Assembly (NCBI RefSeq): GCF_030867145.1
Contig: NC_134414.1
Span: 23,492,810-23,556,809 of the forward strand
Source of the DNA: Opisthocomus hoazin
Lineage: Eukaryota > Chordata > Aves > Opisthocomiformes > Opisthocomidae
Reading direction: 5' to 3'
DNA length: 64,000 nucleotides
Under the pieces are notes generated by a model, which saw only the letters and a list, made by a program, of their open reading frames with translations, was not told where the DNA came from and did not search any database. Shown here piece after piece: positions 12,201-23,760 of this stretch. Positions within the stretch are counted from its first letter, which is position 1; every line of letters starts with the position of its first letter. The position numbers were made by a program, and so were the translations under genes.

Positions 12201-15200
12201 TTTAAACATTTCGAAGTTTATCTAAATTTGATACTGAAAACTCCTTTGGCTTAGCGTACGTTCAAAACAGCATGGCCTAAAACACCTACCTTTATTAATG
12301 GCTTTTAACTGGTAGAGCATTAATGGAAACTTACAGGCAGACACAAGTCAAATACACACAATGTACAACACCTGAATCACGTAAGCACAGAGAAATGCAG
12401 CTACAGAGACATGAAATCAAGGCTTGGCAAAAAAAAAAAAAAAAGGCAACAAAACAGAGGCCAGAGAAGGAAGCTCATCACCTCAGCCAGCCTGTAGGAT
12501 AAGGAAGCCAAGCAAAATTATGAAAACAAAAATGACTGTGAAGTGAATAACTCCTTTCATTCAAAAGCAGGAAAAATTATAGAACTTCACTGAACAAACC
12601 CAGAAAAAGCTACTTCCCTAACATTGTGCTCATTACTGGCAAATGGCAAAATATATCTACAACTATCTACAACTGTACATACCTGAGAAGGTAGGCTGTC
12701 ATTTACTTCTACCTTGTTTCGGTACTTTGTCTTGCTCTTGCAGATACTGCTTTAACCACATTACCAAAGAAGTTACAAATCTCTACATTCATCCTCCAAC
12801 ATACAGAGGAGCAGATCCATGACACATTTTGAGAAATCTTCTTCTACACATCATTTTTTATGAAGAATTTTTTTTTATTCCACATACACACATTTTGGGG
12901 CTTTATTTAGAAAATGCAATTTTTAAGACTCCCTTAAAGGTAAACACCTGAGTTCACTCTAGGAAACCTGCATAAATTAGCTAAGTCAAGTTCTGAACAG
13001 TCACAGGGCTCCACATACTCACTGAAAAAGGATTGTGAAGAAGGGTGGTCAGAATTAGATATTTTACTCACAGCGCTGTTAGAGGGAATGTTTTTGTAAC
13101 ATGAACAGGAGAATAGCTCCAGAAACAATATTATTTCTATTGATATTAGAATTTAGTATTTATATATTCCCTGCTAAACAGTTCATTACCCTGAAGCTAC
13201 CCAACATCTGTTCTTAATCCCACTTAAAACAACCTCACAAAATAAAGGCTCTGCAGCTAAGCCTCCCTAGTTCTCTCAGGAAGAAGCATGTTTGGGTTTT
13301 GGGTTGGGCTTTTGTTGTTGTTGACAGGTAGGGAAAGCGCTATTCATCTTTTCCTCACCAGAGAGGAGTGTATGCGTTTTGTAAACCTATTTGCACGTTT
13401 TCTCAGTAACCATGCAAGCCATAGCCATCTGGGAAGCTACCAAAAAAGCGTGATTGAAAGAAAAGTCAAAGAGCAGCAACTTTATTAGCAAAGCAAACAG
13501 CAGAAGTCAGTGACTAAAGAGATGATAAAGCTAAGCTAAATGTGAACAGTTAAGACCTTAATGGAAAAAAAAAGACCAACCAAAAACTATGATCAGTGCA
13601 GAAAACACCCAAAGCTCTGTTTGCACATAAGATCAGTGAAGTTTAAAGTAACGCTATTCAGCCATTGCTTTAACACCAGACCAACTCAGCTTTCAGGCAC
13701 CTAATATCAAACCAGCACCTGTAGCTGCAGGAGGGAACATATTCCCCCACACACACCCCCTGCCCCCCGAGGGCTGCAGTCCTGTTGCAACAGACCCATA
13801 GCTCCAGTCTCCCATTTGGGGATCTCCAGTTACGGTATACACACACGCATGCAGATGCTGTGGAGGAGTCCTTATGCAATCTACCAGCAACAAACACGTA
13901 GAACGTAGCTTTAATCTGAGGGGTGTAACATTAGAGGAAACTAACCGAGCTGTAAGGAGAAACCCACAGCAGGCAGGCAGGGTCCCCCAGCGCCAGCGAC
14001 GCCTGGGTAAAGTCATGGCAAGACAAACGAGGAACTGACTTAAGGGCTCCTGTGATGCCAAGACCACCGCCACAAGCCTGAGCTGTGGCAGATCAAGTTT
14101 GGGGAAGTTCACTCCAAAAATCCTGAAGGCCACCTATTTGCAGAGCCAGGTAAAAATCGGCAAAAAGAGCAGAGCCTTCGCTGCATGCCCAAAGCAGAGA
14201 AGCTACACGTGCAGATCCTGCTCCAGAGAGGATGATGCTTGCCCCCACAACACCAGCGTGGGAACCTTCCCCCCCGCCCCGGTCGGTGCAGACGTATGAC
14301 TTCTCTTCTGCTGCCACATGACAGAAAGGTGGCAGTTCTGCGGCGACTCATCAATGAGCGCGTACATGAGCCAGCATGGTTTCCGTTTGTACAACTGCTT
14401 CTGCTGTGTTAGCTTTGATACTATTGGCATATCATCACTAATGCCACGATTAACAACAGCTGGCATATTGTTTTATAATAATAAAGGATGGTACCACTCC
14501 ATGTTGGTTTTCATCCGTTTGCACTGTTGATCTCTGTACAAATCGATGCTGTAGTCCCAGAGCCACAGATGCCCTGTGGCACAGGCCAATGCACCAGCTT
14601 CCACGGATTTTCAGACTTCGTGTTAATGATACTGCAACCTGGTTTTTTTAATTTTACAAACTGCCTCTGCCCTCCTTCACCTGTTGTTGGAGCAAAAGCC
14701 TCAGAGGCCTGGATATCCACTTGTGAGATGAAAGAGTCAAATTCAAGGTCCTTCCAAAGCAGACTGAAGAACCAATTGAAAGTGGCTCGACCATCTCAAT
14801 GTCTTCAAAGCTATCAAGTTACCCATTTCTGAAAAACTGGAAACAAAGCCAAGGAACAATCACCCACTCCAATACAGCCTTAATGCCATACTACAGGAAC
14901 CCCCTCAAAACACCAGCACTCTAAGCATTACACTCCATTCTTAGCAGGAAAACAGAATACTTCAGTGAAGTACAGAAAAAGACAAATACCATCTAACTTC
15001 TCTGCAGCTCCTCCCATGAACAGATTTTGAAACACATTCGTGCAGGACGCTGACACTATTCTTTTCCTTCATTACAACAGGATCCTAGTCTAAGTTGATA
15101 GTAGTGAACTGTCAGACAACTAACTGAACCAGAACTCCAAGGCTGTGGTTCCCGGAGAGGCAACGCAGACCTTCCTCCTCTCCTTCCCACCACGCTAATT

Positions 15201-15807
15201 ACTCTCCATTCCTAGACACACATTATTACCCCGTGCTAGCTTTAGCAACTGGCAGGTCCTTCTGTAAGCCAGGCCAGCTCATTAAACCTAGCAGATAATC
15301 AACACAGCAAAAAGAGAAGCAATGATTTTCCTCACCCACTCACTGTTACGCTGCTTTAGATTACGTTTTCACAGAAGCCTATGTCTGCATCACACTTACA
15401 AGCCTGCGACTGCAGATGTTCTTCACCTTGGCCAAGCCTTTTGAAATCCCAGGAACCACCATCATAAACAGTAAAATTCCACGGCAAAACACATTTCTGC
15501 ACTTAGATTTCACAGCCATAAATTAATTATACAAAGCCTTCGAGAGACCCTGGCATAGGGCGTATTTTCAACACTACTACAGCTGTGCCTCTATCATTTT
15601 GCACAGCTGCACATAACACAGCTGGACTGCATGATGATAAATACTGAAATTCATAATTTCAGCACAAACCATGATATACCTTTAGCCTTTCTTCATCTTC
15701 ACTTATACAGTTCTGTAAATTTTGAATTTGGTAGGCAGAGTAACAAAAGCAATAAAACTTCATTCACTTAAACTTTAAGTGTCTTTTCCGTTAAAAAAAA
15801 AAAAAAC
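9265..15807. other. XPO4 intron 1, no gene recognised
   Basis: About 6.5 kb with ordinary composition, an A-run near 12430 and a G/C-richer patch around 13.7-14.3 kb. Open frames reach at most about 146 codons (13693-14133, minus) and none resembles a protein family I know. No tRNA, snRNA or clear transposon was recognised. Confidence 0.5.
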
Positions 15808-15901
15808 TAGCCTTGATCTGAAGACAGAGAGAATCATATCTCCTATTTCCTAAAAATAGTCTTGATCTGAAGACAAAGAGAATTATATGTGCTATTTCCT
15901 A
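15808..15901. repeat. Two-copy tandem duplication, 49-bp period
   Basis: A unit starting TAGCCTTGATCTGAAGACAG at 15808 is repeated with a few substitutions at 15857 (TAGTCTTGATCTGAAGACAA). Both units end in CTATTTCCTA. The copies are immediately adjacent, follow an A-rich tract, and have diverged slightly, so the duplication is local and not very recent. Confidence 0.85.
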
Positions 15902-18719
15902 AGTGATTTAACAGCCTAATTCAACCAAACTTCTTTTAGGAGCATAGGCAAGCTTTTTCATCTCAGTCAAGGTAGCAAAATTGTTTATAATGCAACATAG
16001 TGAAAATTACCCAAATTAAAAAACCCTTTTCTGCCTGCATCCACTTCCCAATCCAGTTCACTATGCAGCCACTTAGGTGAGTATACTACTACTCTGTGTT
16101 TCAGTAGAGCCAAAGGTAGCACTGCACAGCCGCTACTCCTCATTATGTCTCAGAAGTAGGAAAGTCTGGAGTTCTCCTTTTCGGGAGGCAGGGAGGGGGA
16201 AGAAGAGAGAGTATTTAAAAGACATCCTCCTGCCAGTTTTCCTCCATTTTCCAAAATCCCTATTTCAACAACTACTCCCTATTCAACAGGATGTTTCAGA
16301 CAGACTTTAAAGGGATGAAAAAGAACTGAAGACCCACATCGACATATCCCACAGCTCAGATCTGACACTCTTCCTTCTGCACCACATCTCCCAGCACACA
16401 CGTGGCTTCATGCCACGCATACACCCCACTATGCATCAAAATTGCTCCAAATTTTACCACATTCCCTCTACCAGGTCACTGCCCCAACACAGGCATCAGT
16501 TCCACTTTGTTTTGTCCCGGGGAAGCCGAGGAAAGCAGAAAAGGAGATACATATGAAGAATACCTTTCCCCCTTGTAAAACGGAAAAGGACATGATAATC
16601 AAAATCCAGAATTCCACCCCTACCTACATCAAGCCACAACACAGAAGTGGAGATCTTATGTATACCTAATCCAGACAGAATTTTTAGTATCAAAATTGAC
16701 GGAAGCGAATATTTTATTTAGCTGCTTGTGACAGCATCAGCTCAACTTAAGAGGATTTCTTCTACCCCTCCATATGGAAAGCTGTTAATTAACTAATGAA
16801 CACAGATTAGCATAACAACGATAAGACTCTTAGGAAGCAGGTTAAAGGGAAGACAGCAGTAGGTAGTGCCAGAAGAAGAATTATCCAGATGGAGTTACAG
16901 ACTAATGAAGCTTCCCAGCAGACAACTCTAGGAGCAGACACAGTATTTTCATTGACAGCTCAGAACAAAATATAGAAATATGCCAATGTAACAGTGACGT
17001 GTCAAATGAGTGTGAAACATCTTGATTCAAAAAGACAAATACTCCCTCCTCTGTGAAACTGTCAGGAGAAATAAAACTTAAGCGTGAAGAATCCCATTTC
17101 GCCAGATTTTCATTTCATCAGACACAATGTTTGCTTTTCAAAAATACCAGAATCTGTATCAATCCTCACATTCCTATGCTCAACTCCTCACCCTTAGAAC
17201 TGTGTGCTTTGGGTATGCTCCATGCACATTTGTTCTCAGTTCCCAGGTAAAAGTTTCATTAGCGTGCCACACACTGCATGCACTTATCTCCCAAGCTGTA
17301 ATCTGAACCGTGTGCCTGTAAAATGCACCAACCATACCAGTTCTTAAGCTAAAGGAGTCAAAACTATATATACACACGATGGACTAAGTTACTTAGTACC
17401 ACTCCAGAAAAAGATCCGGACAGCTTGGGCATAGTCCTCTGAAAACATCACCTTGCTTCTCTGAAGCAATAAAGAAAAGCACAATGTTAGGTACTATTAG
17501 GAAAGGAATACAGAATACCAAAAATTTAAAACCTTCTAAAACACTCAAGCATGCACATCACAAAAGAATGTGGTTCTGGTCAGTCCATCTCAAAAAAGGC
17601 ATCATAAATCTAAAAAGCTACAGAGGAGTACAGGGATGATTAGATATACGGGGAGTCTCCCACGTGAAAAACTGACAAGACCCTTCAGTTTAGCTAACAG
17701 ATTGCTGGAGGATGCAATATGATAGAGAGCTATAAAAATCACAAAGGATAGCATAGAAGAAAAATCAGAACAATGATCAGGTATTTCTCATAATTCAAGA
17801 ACGAATTAAATGATCAAACAGCAGGCTTCTCTCAAATAACATAATGTTAGGGTTCTTCCAAAAAACACCTGTGAAACTCATTACTACCAGGCAAGTATAA
17901 TAAAAAAACTAAGAAAATTAAAAAAAAATGTATTCCAGAAGCAACTGGACACATCTGTGGAAGAAAAGTTGATCAATCATTAAACACAACTACCTCAAGC
18001 TCTTGAAATTGCTAATTCAAGTAAGGTGAAGCATATACTGGTGAAAACATTATTCTTATTTTTTAGACCCTTTCTCTAATCAGCCATCACTGGAAACAGA
18101 ACTCATCTGGGCAGATGCTTGGTCTAATCCAGCCATTATATACTGGAATGATTCATTTGCCTGATTTCTTCCTACAGATAACCTGCGATAACAAATCAAG
18201 AGCTAGTCCATCTCTCCCTTTCACCCTTACTCTTAGTCATGCTCCACAATCCAAAAAACAGCACTGCAGTGAAGACAGGTTGCAGCGGGAAACTGAACTT
18301 CCTCCTGGAAGGAGGATTGTCATGGCCCTGAACTCCAAGAAAGGCAGGCCAAAAAAAGAGCAAACCATACAAGTTGTCAGGGTAGATGATATAGACAATT
18401 TGATCTTGGATGTTAAGGACACTAACGTGCTCCTTTACGCTCTTATTCTATAAGCTTATTTCAACATCTGAAAGAGAAGTTTGTATGACCATTGTCAGAC
18501 TACCCAACTTTAGCCTGAAACCTCCCTCACAAGGGCAGGATAAGTCACAAACCAAGTAGTACCCCGAGAAGACAGTAATGTGTGAATCCCCCACCACCCT
18601 CAAAACAGACCACGGTGAAACAAGAACATTTACAAAATTTTAAAGAAGGGAATTCTTGTGCAAAAGCCTTTGCTCGAGTGTTCTTGAACCTGTTAATGCT
18701 ACGCAGACCCATATCGCAC
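15902..18719. other. XPO4 intron 1, no gene recognised
   Basis: AT-rich intronic sequence. A plus-strand open frame at 18115-18453 (112 codons) follows a reasonable 3' splice site (TTCCTACAG) and contains a basic KKGRPKKE run resembling an AT-hook core. I do not recognise the protein and treat it as unproven. Confidence 0.45.
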
Positions 18720-19140
18720 AGAACAGCTTAGGATGACAGGGGCCTCTGGACCTCACTTCGCTCAGTCCCCTGCCCGAAAGAGAATTCATTTCAAAGTTAG
18801 ATCAGGTTGTTCAGGGCCTTGTTCAGTCAAGTTTTAAATATCTCCAAAGACAGGCGATCCCATAGCCTCTACAGATAGCCTGCTCCACTGCCTTCACCAA
18901 CCACACTTGACTGTGACATTTTTTGGTTTTTTTGGCCTTCTCTCCATCTTGAATTTCCCTTTCTGAAACATGCAACCTCTTGGCTTGTCACTGTGCATCT
19001 CCAAGAAGCGTCTGGCATTTCTAATACCAAGACAGCCAGAGTCAGCAAGTAAATTGTACGGTGAAGATATGTGATACACTTGAGCCAACCCGACAGCTCA
19101 CCACTGCTAACAGGGACAGCAGCCCTGTACATGTCCAACA
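18720..19140 (-). mobile_element. Old, diverged CR1-like 3' region
   Basis: The plus strand shows, in the order expected of an inverted CR1 tail, a block around GGTTGTTCAGGGCCTTGTTCA, then words resembling the CCATAGCCTCT and TGCTCCACTGCCTTCACC segments of CR1 tails, then a degenerate block about small heavily mutated RT C-terminal sequence. Divergence is high and both ends are fuzzy. The call rests on word order and similarity to the younger copies in this window. Confidence 0.5.
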
Positions 19141-19603
19141 AGCTAATTTCAGTCCTGCCTTGTGCTAGCTTTGCGACCTAAATGGCTGCACAGATAGCCA
19201 ATTCCTCTTCCTAACCTGGCAGAAATCCATTCCCACGTTTAATTCCTATGTCATCTCAGCAATATTAATACATTCAGCACAGGGTCACCAGGGGGAGGGT
19301 GAAGCTACAGGTAGGAACAGAGCACCCCTTTTTGGAGGAGGGGGCAGGGGAACAAGCTATAACTTGTGAATTTACATTTAGGTGTCACAAAACATCGTAC
19401 ACTAAAAAATTTCAACCTGCTTTAATAAACTCTCAGCAATAACTAAACAGTCTTAGGCATCCTTCCTACTTCATCCTCTCACCTATGGAATGACATTTAC
19501 ATTTCTTCCCTTAATAATACAACTCACATCATCTCTCACCCATGAAGACAGTTATCAAAACAGTGCTTAACTGATACTAATTATATTCGGCACTAATTAC
19601 TAC

Positions 19604-19814
19604 CTGAGCTAAACAGAACATAATAGATAGGAACCACAGTCATCCGGCTAGGGGATGCCATGCCTGCTGGAAATGGAGGAGCAGTAAATTCATTTGGTTC
19701 ATACAGATCCTGGTGTATGGTCTTCACCAAGCCAAAGTCACACAGGTCAAAGGCGTACACCAGCCCGTGGCACTGAACAACAGCACGGAATTTTACGCTT
19801 GAAGTTACAAGGCA
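19604..19814 (-). CDS. Orphan exon-like segment encoding a Tudor-like fold fragment
   Basis: On the minus strand an open frame lies between a possible acceptor (CCATAG, next to 19814; alternative CTTCAAG, next to 19797) and a strong donor CAG|GTAGTA just below 19604. The translation includes KFRAVVQCHGLVYAF, then DLCDFGLVKTIHQDLYEP and NEFTAPPFPAGMAS. This follows the Tudor consensus: aromatic-R-A-V, a short G turn, a hydrophobic strand, D-[FY]-G, a V..I..DL strand, then P.EF..PPF.A. Frame stops sit just outside both putative splice sites, which is what a genuine internal exon would show. It lies in the inferred first intron of XPO4 and is not exportin sequence. It could be one exon of a nested gene, a duplicated exon from an RNF17/TDRD-type gene, or a decayed copy. 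No partner exons were found, so the family call is inference. Confidence 0.45.
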
Positions 19815-22310
19815 CTATGGGGACCTCACTTCCAGTAAACACCATTTAGCTTTGCTGGAAATCAATGAAGTACCCAAAAAGCACACACTTTTTCGTACAG
19901 CAAATACTCTTACACACACACCACAGAAACCTGTCTTAGGACCAGCATTCAAAGTCATATTTAGCAGCTAATGACAACTCAAGTTTCATCTTCTATAACA
20001 AATTTTCAACTTATCCCAAATTTCAATCATTTTCCAAACTAAGCCTTTTGAATGTGGGCTATCTAGAACCTGTTGAAAGGCATTATTGGTAACACAACAA
20101 AAGCATTTCTACACAGCTGCAGAGGAGCTTGACAAGAGAACTGATTGGATCTTTCCAGTTTTCATACACTGCATTCCACGGTTTGTAAAGTCCATAAAGA
20201 TCAGCAATTTATGAGACCAGAACTAAGGTGTCTCTTATCCGACATATAAAATGTAGTTTTCCAAAGGAAAACTCAACTAACCCAGAGCAATAAAAAAACC
20301 TATTAAAATATTTCTCAAACATTTAGAGAGCTCATGGTAATCCATACTTACCCTCAAAGAAAGTTAATTAAACATACTCACTTTTTTTTATTAGCATGTC
20401 TGAATTCCTCTAGTCCATTCTTCTCCCTGCGGCTCAGTATTTCAGTTTGAAATCAAGACAAGTATCATGTAAATCACCACCACACCCAGCTCCGTCCTCA
20501 GATATGCTGCACCACCTCCAATGCCTCCCTAGCCAACTGTATTTTGCAAGAATTGCTAGTCTCAGCTGCCACAGACCGCCAGAAGAAAACCTCACCGAAC
20601 CCCTCCACAACGCCCTGCCCAGCTAAAACTCGCTGCCATCTTGCAGCTCTGCCCTTTCTCATCGCTGCAGGTGTGGCTCCACCGCAAGGCGCCAGGCTCT
20701 ACTCACGATCTCCATTACTAGCAGCAGGTTCACCACCCTCCCCCAAGTCCTCGTATTTTTACATAAATACCTTTCTAAGTGATCCCACCGCTTTGCTTGA
20801 TCAGTTCGCACCTCCCATCTGCCACCCACAGTTACTTCTCGCCCTCATCTCCAAGCAGATGTTTTGCCAGATTTTACCAAGCAGCACAGTCCTCTGGATA
20901 AACTACATTAAGATCATCACTGTCCAGGTGCAGTCCCGAAACACAACGCAGCCCTTGTTTTTCCACAGTTGCTGGTGAGAACGAACAGCAGCAGAGCGCA
21001 TAACCCTTCCAGTCTCTGGGGTCTCACGTGCCCCTCTGTAAAGCAGCACACACAGCGAGCTGCACTCCGCCCCTCCTTCGTCACTCCAAAGACCTGACAA
21101 TTTTGGAGAACAACAAACACAGAGCAGTAACCCCAAGCAGTTCTCACACCTCTTCTAGAGCCAAACCAGCTGAAAGCCTGATCCTGGGTCCTTAGCCTCC
21201 GGGCTAGCTTTAGTAAATATCTCTGCTTTACGCACTTCCTCAGGAAGCGCTATCTAACTAATTCTTGTCAGCTCAGTGTTGTCCATGAGGCTTCCAAGAG
21301 CAGCTGTTGAAAACAAAACAATAGAACAAACAAAAGCTGATGACCGAAACAAGTCAGCTTTCAGACTGTCAGAGGCTGGAGGGAGAGAGGAAGCTAGAAA
21401 CTCCACAAGGATCCCAACAACCACTTGCTGACAGACCTGAGACTTCATTCTACCAGCAAGTTTAGCACCTATTCCTCAACAGAAGCACAAACACTACCAT
21501 AAAAGGCTTGTGTCTTTTCACTGTATTAACATTTTTATTTACTTAAAAACCACTTTAAGTTGCATTTCCCTCTCTACAGCAGCAGGGCTAGGCTAGGGAA
21601 ATGATGCCAACACAGGTAACACTAAGTTTTCTAGCACAAATGCAGAACTTTGGACACATCGCTCCATGTGCTACCAGTGTGATACTGAAAACTACCTAAC
21701 CGCCAGCTTCCTTCCACACACGTGCGCTGTCTCATAATAATACTCGTTACTTCTTTCCCCTACGCAGTCAAACGCTTCTGGTAATGACAGCGACCACGTT
21801 ATTTTTAAAACTGAGAAACACAGGCATTACGAGAACGTCCAACAATCTATGCAGTCACATTCTGCAAAGGCATGCATGAATCAAAGGCAACTCAAAGCTT
21901 AAGACGCATCACTGTTCATGTACTTCGAGAAGTTTTTTTCTAAGAAGATCAGTGCTTGTTGCTAACCCTTTACTTTCCCGTTTGGAAACACAGTAAACAT
22001 TTTTCAGGCTTTGATTTCTCAGGGAGTAAGGCACACAAGTATCTTGACGAGGACACCTGCAAATACAGCTAATCACCTGTCGCTTCACAGTCGGGCTGCT
22101 TCGGCTGGAGATTAATCTCGCAATCAGCCAGGCTCTGGTCAACAATCAGTTATCAATACTAGGCAAACTTCCCAACAACTATTTGCTTGGCTCTTTTGAA
22201 ATCCCTGTAATAGCGGCAGCTTACAAACTTTATTTCTTTTGGAACCCCATTTTGGTAAGCTAGGTTTCGTGGGGAAGGCTTTAACCTAGCCACTTTTAGA
22301 AAACCCGCAA
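19815..22310. other. XPO4 intron 1 near the promoter, nothing recognised
   Basis: Moderate GC content rises toward 22.5 kb. The longest open frame (20544-20978 plus, 144 codons) has no recognisable domain. No RNA gene or transposon was identified. Confidence 0.5.
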
Positions 22311-22508
22311 GAACAACTTCTTCCCTCTGAGGGTGACGGAGCACTGGAACAGGTTGCCCAGGGAGGTGGTGGATTCTCCTTCTCTGGAGATATTCAAGAC
22401 CCGCCTGGACAAGGTCCTGTGCAGCCTGCTGTAGGTGACCCTGCTTTGGCCGGCGGATTGGATTAGATGTCCCACAGAGGTCCCTTCCAACCCCCACCAT
22501 TCTGTGAG
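22311..22508 (+). mobile_element. Short CR1 3' tail (ATTCTGTG-ending type)
   Basis: About 200 bp matching the last part of the CR1 copy at 36090-37473 almost word for word: AACTTCTTCCCTCTGAGGGT, then GATATTCAAGACCCGCCTGG, AAGGTCCTGTGCAGCCTGCT, and a CCATTCTGTGA end. It is 5'-truncated to the extreme 3' end and lies about 70 bp outside the XPO4 CpG island. Confidence 0.9.
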
Positions 22509-23208
22509 CGACACAGGCCAACACACAGCTCCTCATCCAAAGGAACAAGAAAAACCACTTTTACACGGATACGCGACCAGGACGCTTCAAGGCCGACAGT
22601 CGCTGCGGCCGTTCGGCTCCACGGCAGGGCCGGCTTTCTCCGGGCGGACTTTCTGCTCCGCGCAGTCACGGAGAACCCCAGGCCACGGGCCCGCGGCCCG
22701 CCCGCACGGATACCCGGTCACAGCAGGGTCTGGGTCTGCTCCGGCGGGCAGCGCTGTCAGCCTCCACCGAAAGGAAAACTCTGGAAGGGAGCGGGGCTCG
22801 GCCCGCCGCCGCCGAGTCTGCCCCGCCGCCCGGGCACGACCCGCTGCCGCGGAAGGGAGGGAGGAGGGAGAGCTGCTCACCGGCACCGCGGGCGCGGGGC
22901 TCCGCGGCGGACAATGGCGGTGCGGGGGCTCGGGGTGGGGGGACGGGACGGGACGGCGGCAGCCTGCCCGGGGCGGAGGGGAGCGGGCGGCAGACGGGGG
23001 TGACAGAGACGAGCCGGCCCCCCGCGAAGCGGAGGGGAAGGGGGAGGCCGCCCGGGGAGCGGGAGGAGGCGGGGAGGGGGCGGCGGAGGCACCGCGCGCC
23101 CCGCGCCTGAGGGCGGCGGGGGGCTCGGCCGGGCGGTGGGAGCGGAGGCGCGGGGCGGCGGGACCCGGGACCCCCACCCCCCCTCCCCTTCCCGCTGCCC
23201 CGCCTCAC

Positions 23209-23277
23209 CATCAGCACTTTGGCCGCGTTCTCCAGCTGGGCGATCACCTCCGGGGCCCCCGCGGCCGCCGCCATCAT
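23209..23277 (-). CDS. XPO4: Exportin-4, first coding exon (N-terminal 23 residues)
   Basis: The minus strand reads MMAAAAGAPEVIAQLENAAK followed by VLM, then donor ATG|GTGAGG at 23203-23208. This agrees with the N-terminus of vertebrate exportin-4 as I recall it, differing at about two alanine-rich positions, and the junction falls in phase 0. Exportin-4 is a large (about 1150-residue) importin-beta-superfamily HEAT-repeat receptor that works with RanGTP at the nuclear pore, exporting cargo such as eIF5A and SMAD3 and importing some SOX factors. The start is the first of two tandem ATGs, with an A at -3. All remaining exons must lie to the left of the window, because none was recognised in 1-23208. 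Neighbouring LATS2 lies upstream in the same orientation, as in human 13q12. Confidence 0.88.
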
Positions 23278-23305
23278 GGTCTCTCTTCAATGACGCGCCA
23301 TGCGC

Positions 23306-23317
23306 TGCATTCTGGGA
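23306..23317 (-). promoter_or_regulatory. ZNF143/THAP11-like motif
   Basis: The minus strand reads TCCCAGAATGCA, the core of the SBS/ZNF143 motif common just upstream of housekeeping starts. The usual ACTACA extension is absent. It lies about 30 bp upstream of the XPO4 ATG, so it would be within the 5' UTR or at the transcription start. Confidence 0.55.
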
Positions 23318-23333
23318 CAAAGCGGCCGCGCAG

Positions 23334-23338
23334 CCAAT
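23334..23338 (+). promoter_or_regulatory. CCAAT box (inverted relative to XPO4)
   Basis: CAGCCAATCC on the plus strand gives GGATTGGCTG on the XPO4 strand, the preferred NF-Y context. It is 57 bp upstream of the start codon within the CpG island. Confidence 0.55.
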
Positions 23339-23404
23339 CCCGGCCGCGGCCCGGCCCCGGCGCGGAGGCGAAACGGCGGCGCCGCCGCAGCGTGGCTGCC
23401 AGGC

Positions 23405-23418
23405 GGGGGGGGGGGGGG
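23405..23418 (+). repeat. Poly-G run (14 G) in the CpG island
   Basis: A run of fourteen G follows AGGC on the plus strand, upstream of XPO4 in its own sense (C-run). With the many GGG triplets nearby it could form a G-quadruplex on the plus strand or an i-motif on the other. Its length is likely to vary between individuals or assemblies. Confidence 0.8.
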
Positions 23419-23760
23419 CGCCGCCGGAGACAGCCCCCGCCGCGCCGCGCCGCGCCCGCCCTCCCTCCTTCCCCGCCCGCCTCCGGGGTGGGGCCGCCGC
23501 ACCTGCCGGGGCCCGCGTGTGGGCGCGGAGCGGCGCGAGGCCTCCCGGGCCGAGGCGGCGCCGTCGGGAGGGCGGGGCGAGGCCCGGGGCGGGGGCCCCG
23601 TCTGGGCACGGCCCGGGGCGGCCGCGTTTCCGCGTCCGAGGCGGCGGGGCCGCGGGCGGGCGGGGCCGGCGATGCCCTGCGCTCAGCGGTTTCGGCGGGG
23701 CGGGGAGGGGTAGGAAAGCGGGGGGGGAGCGGAGGAGGTGGCCAGCGCCTGCACGAGTGG

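Larger units (their letters stand above)
22580..23760. promoter_or_regulatory. XPO4: CpG island promoter of XPO4
   Basis: Extremely GC- and CpG-rich sequence surrounds the XPO4 start codon at 23277, with a CpG-richer shore to about 24200. The island extends on both sides of the start codon, as in TATA-less housekeeping promoters. Within about 65 bp upstream of the ATG (minus sense) are an inverted CCAAT box (23334-23338) and a ZNF143/THAP11-like motif (23306-23317). A plus-strand GACAATGGCGG word at 22912 resembles a YY1 site and could mark a divergent start, but no plus-strand gene is recognised. The low stop density makes long spurious open frames in every frame here. Confidence 0.88.

Noticed and set aside
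20100-20230. Possible minus-strand coding segment near the Tudor-like exon (DLYGLYKPWNAVYENWKDP)
   Set aside because: The frame is short, has a stop immediately upstream before any acceptor, and no donor pair, so it cannot be supported as an exon.
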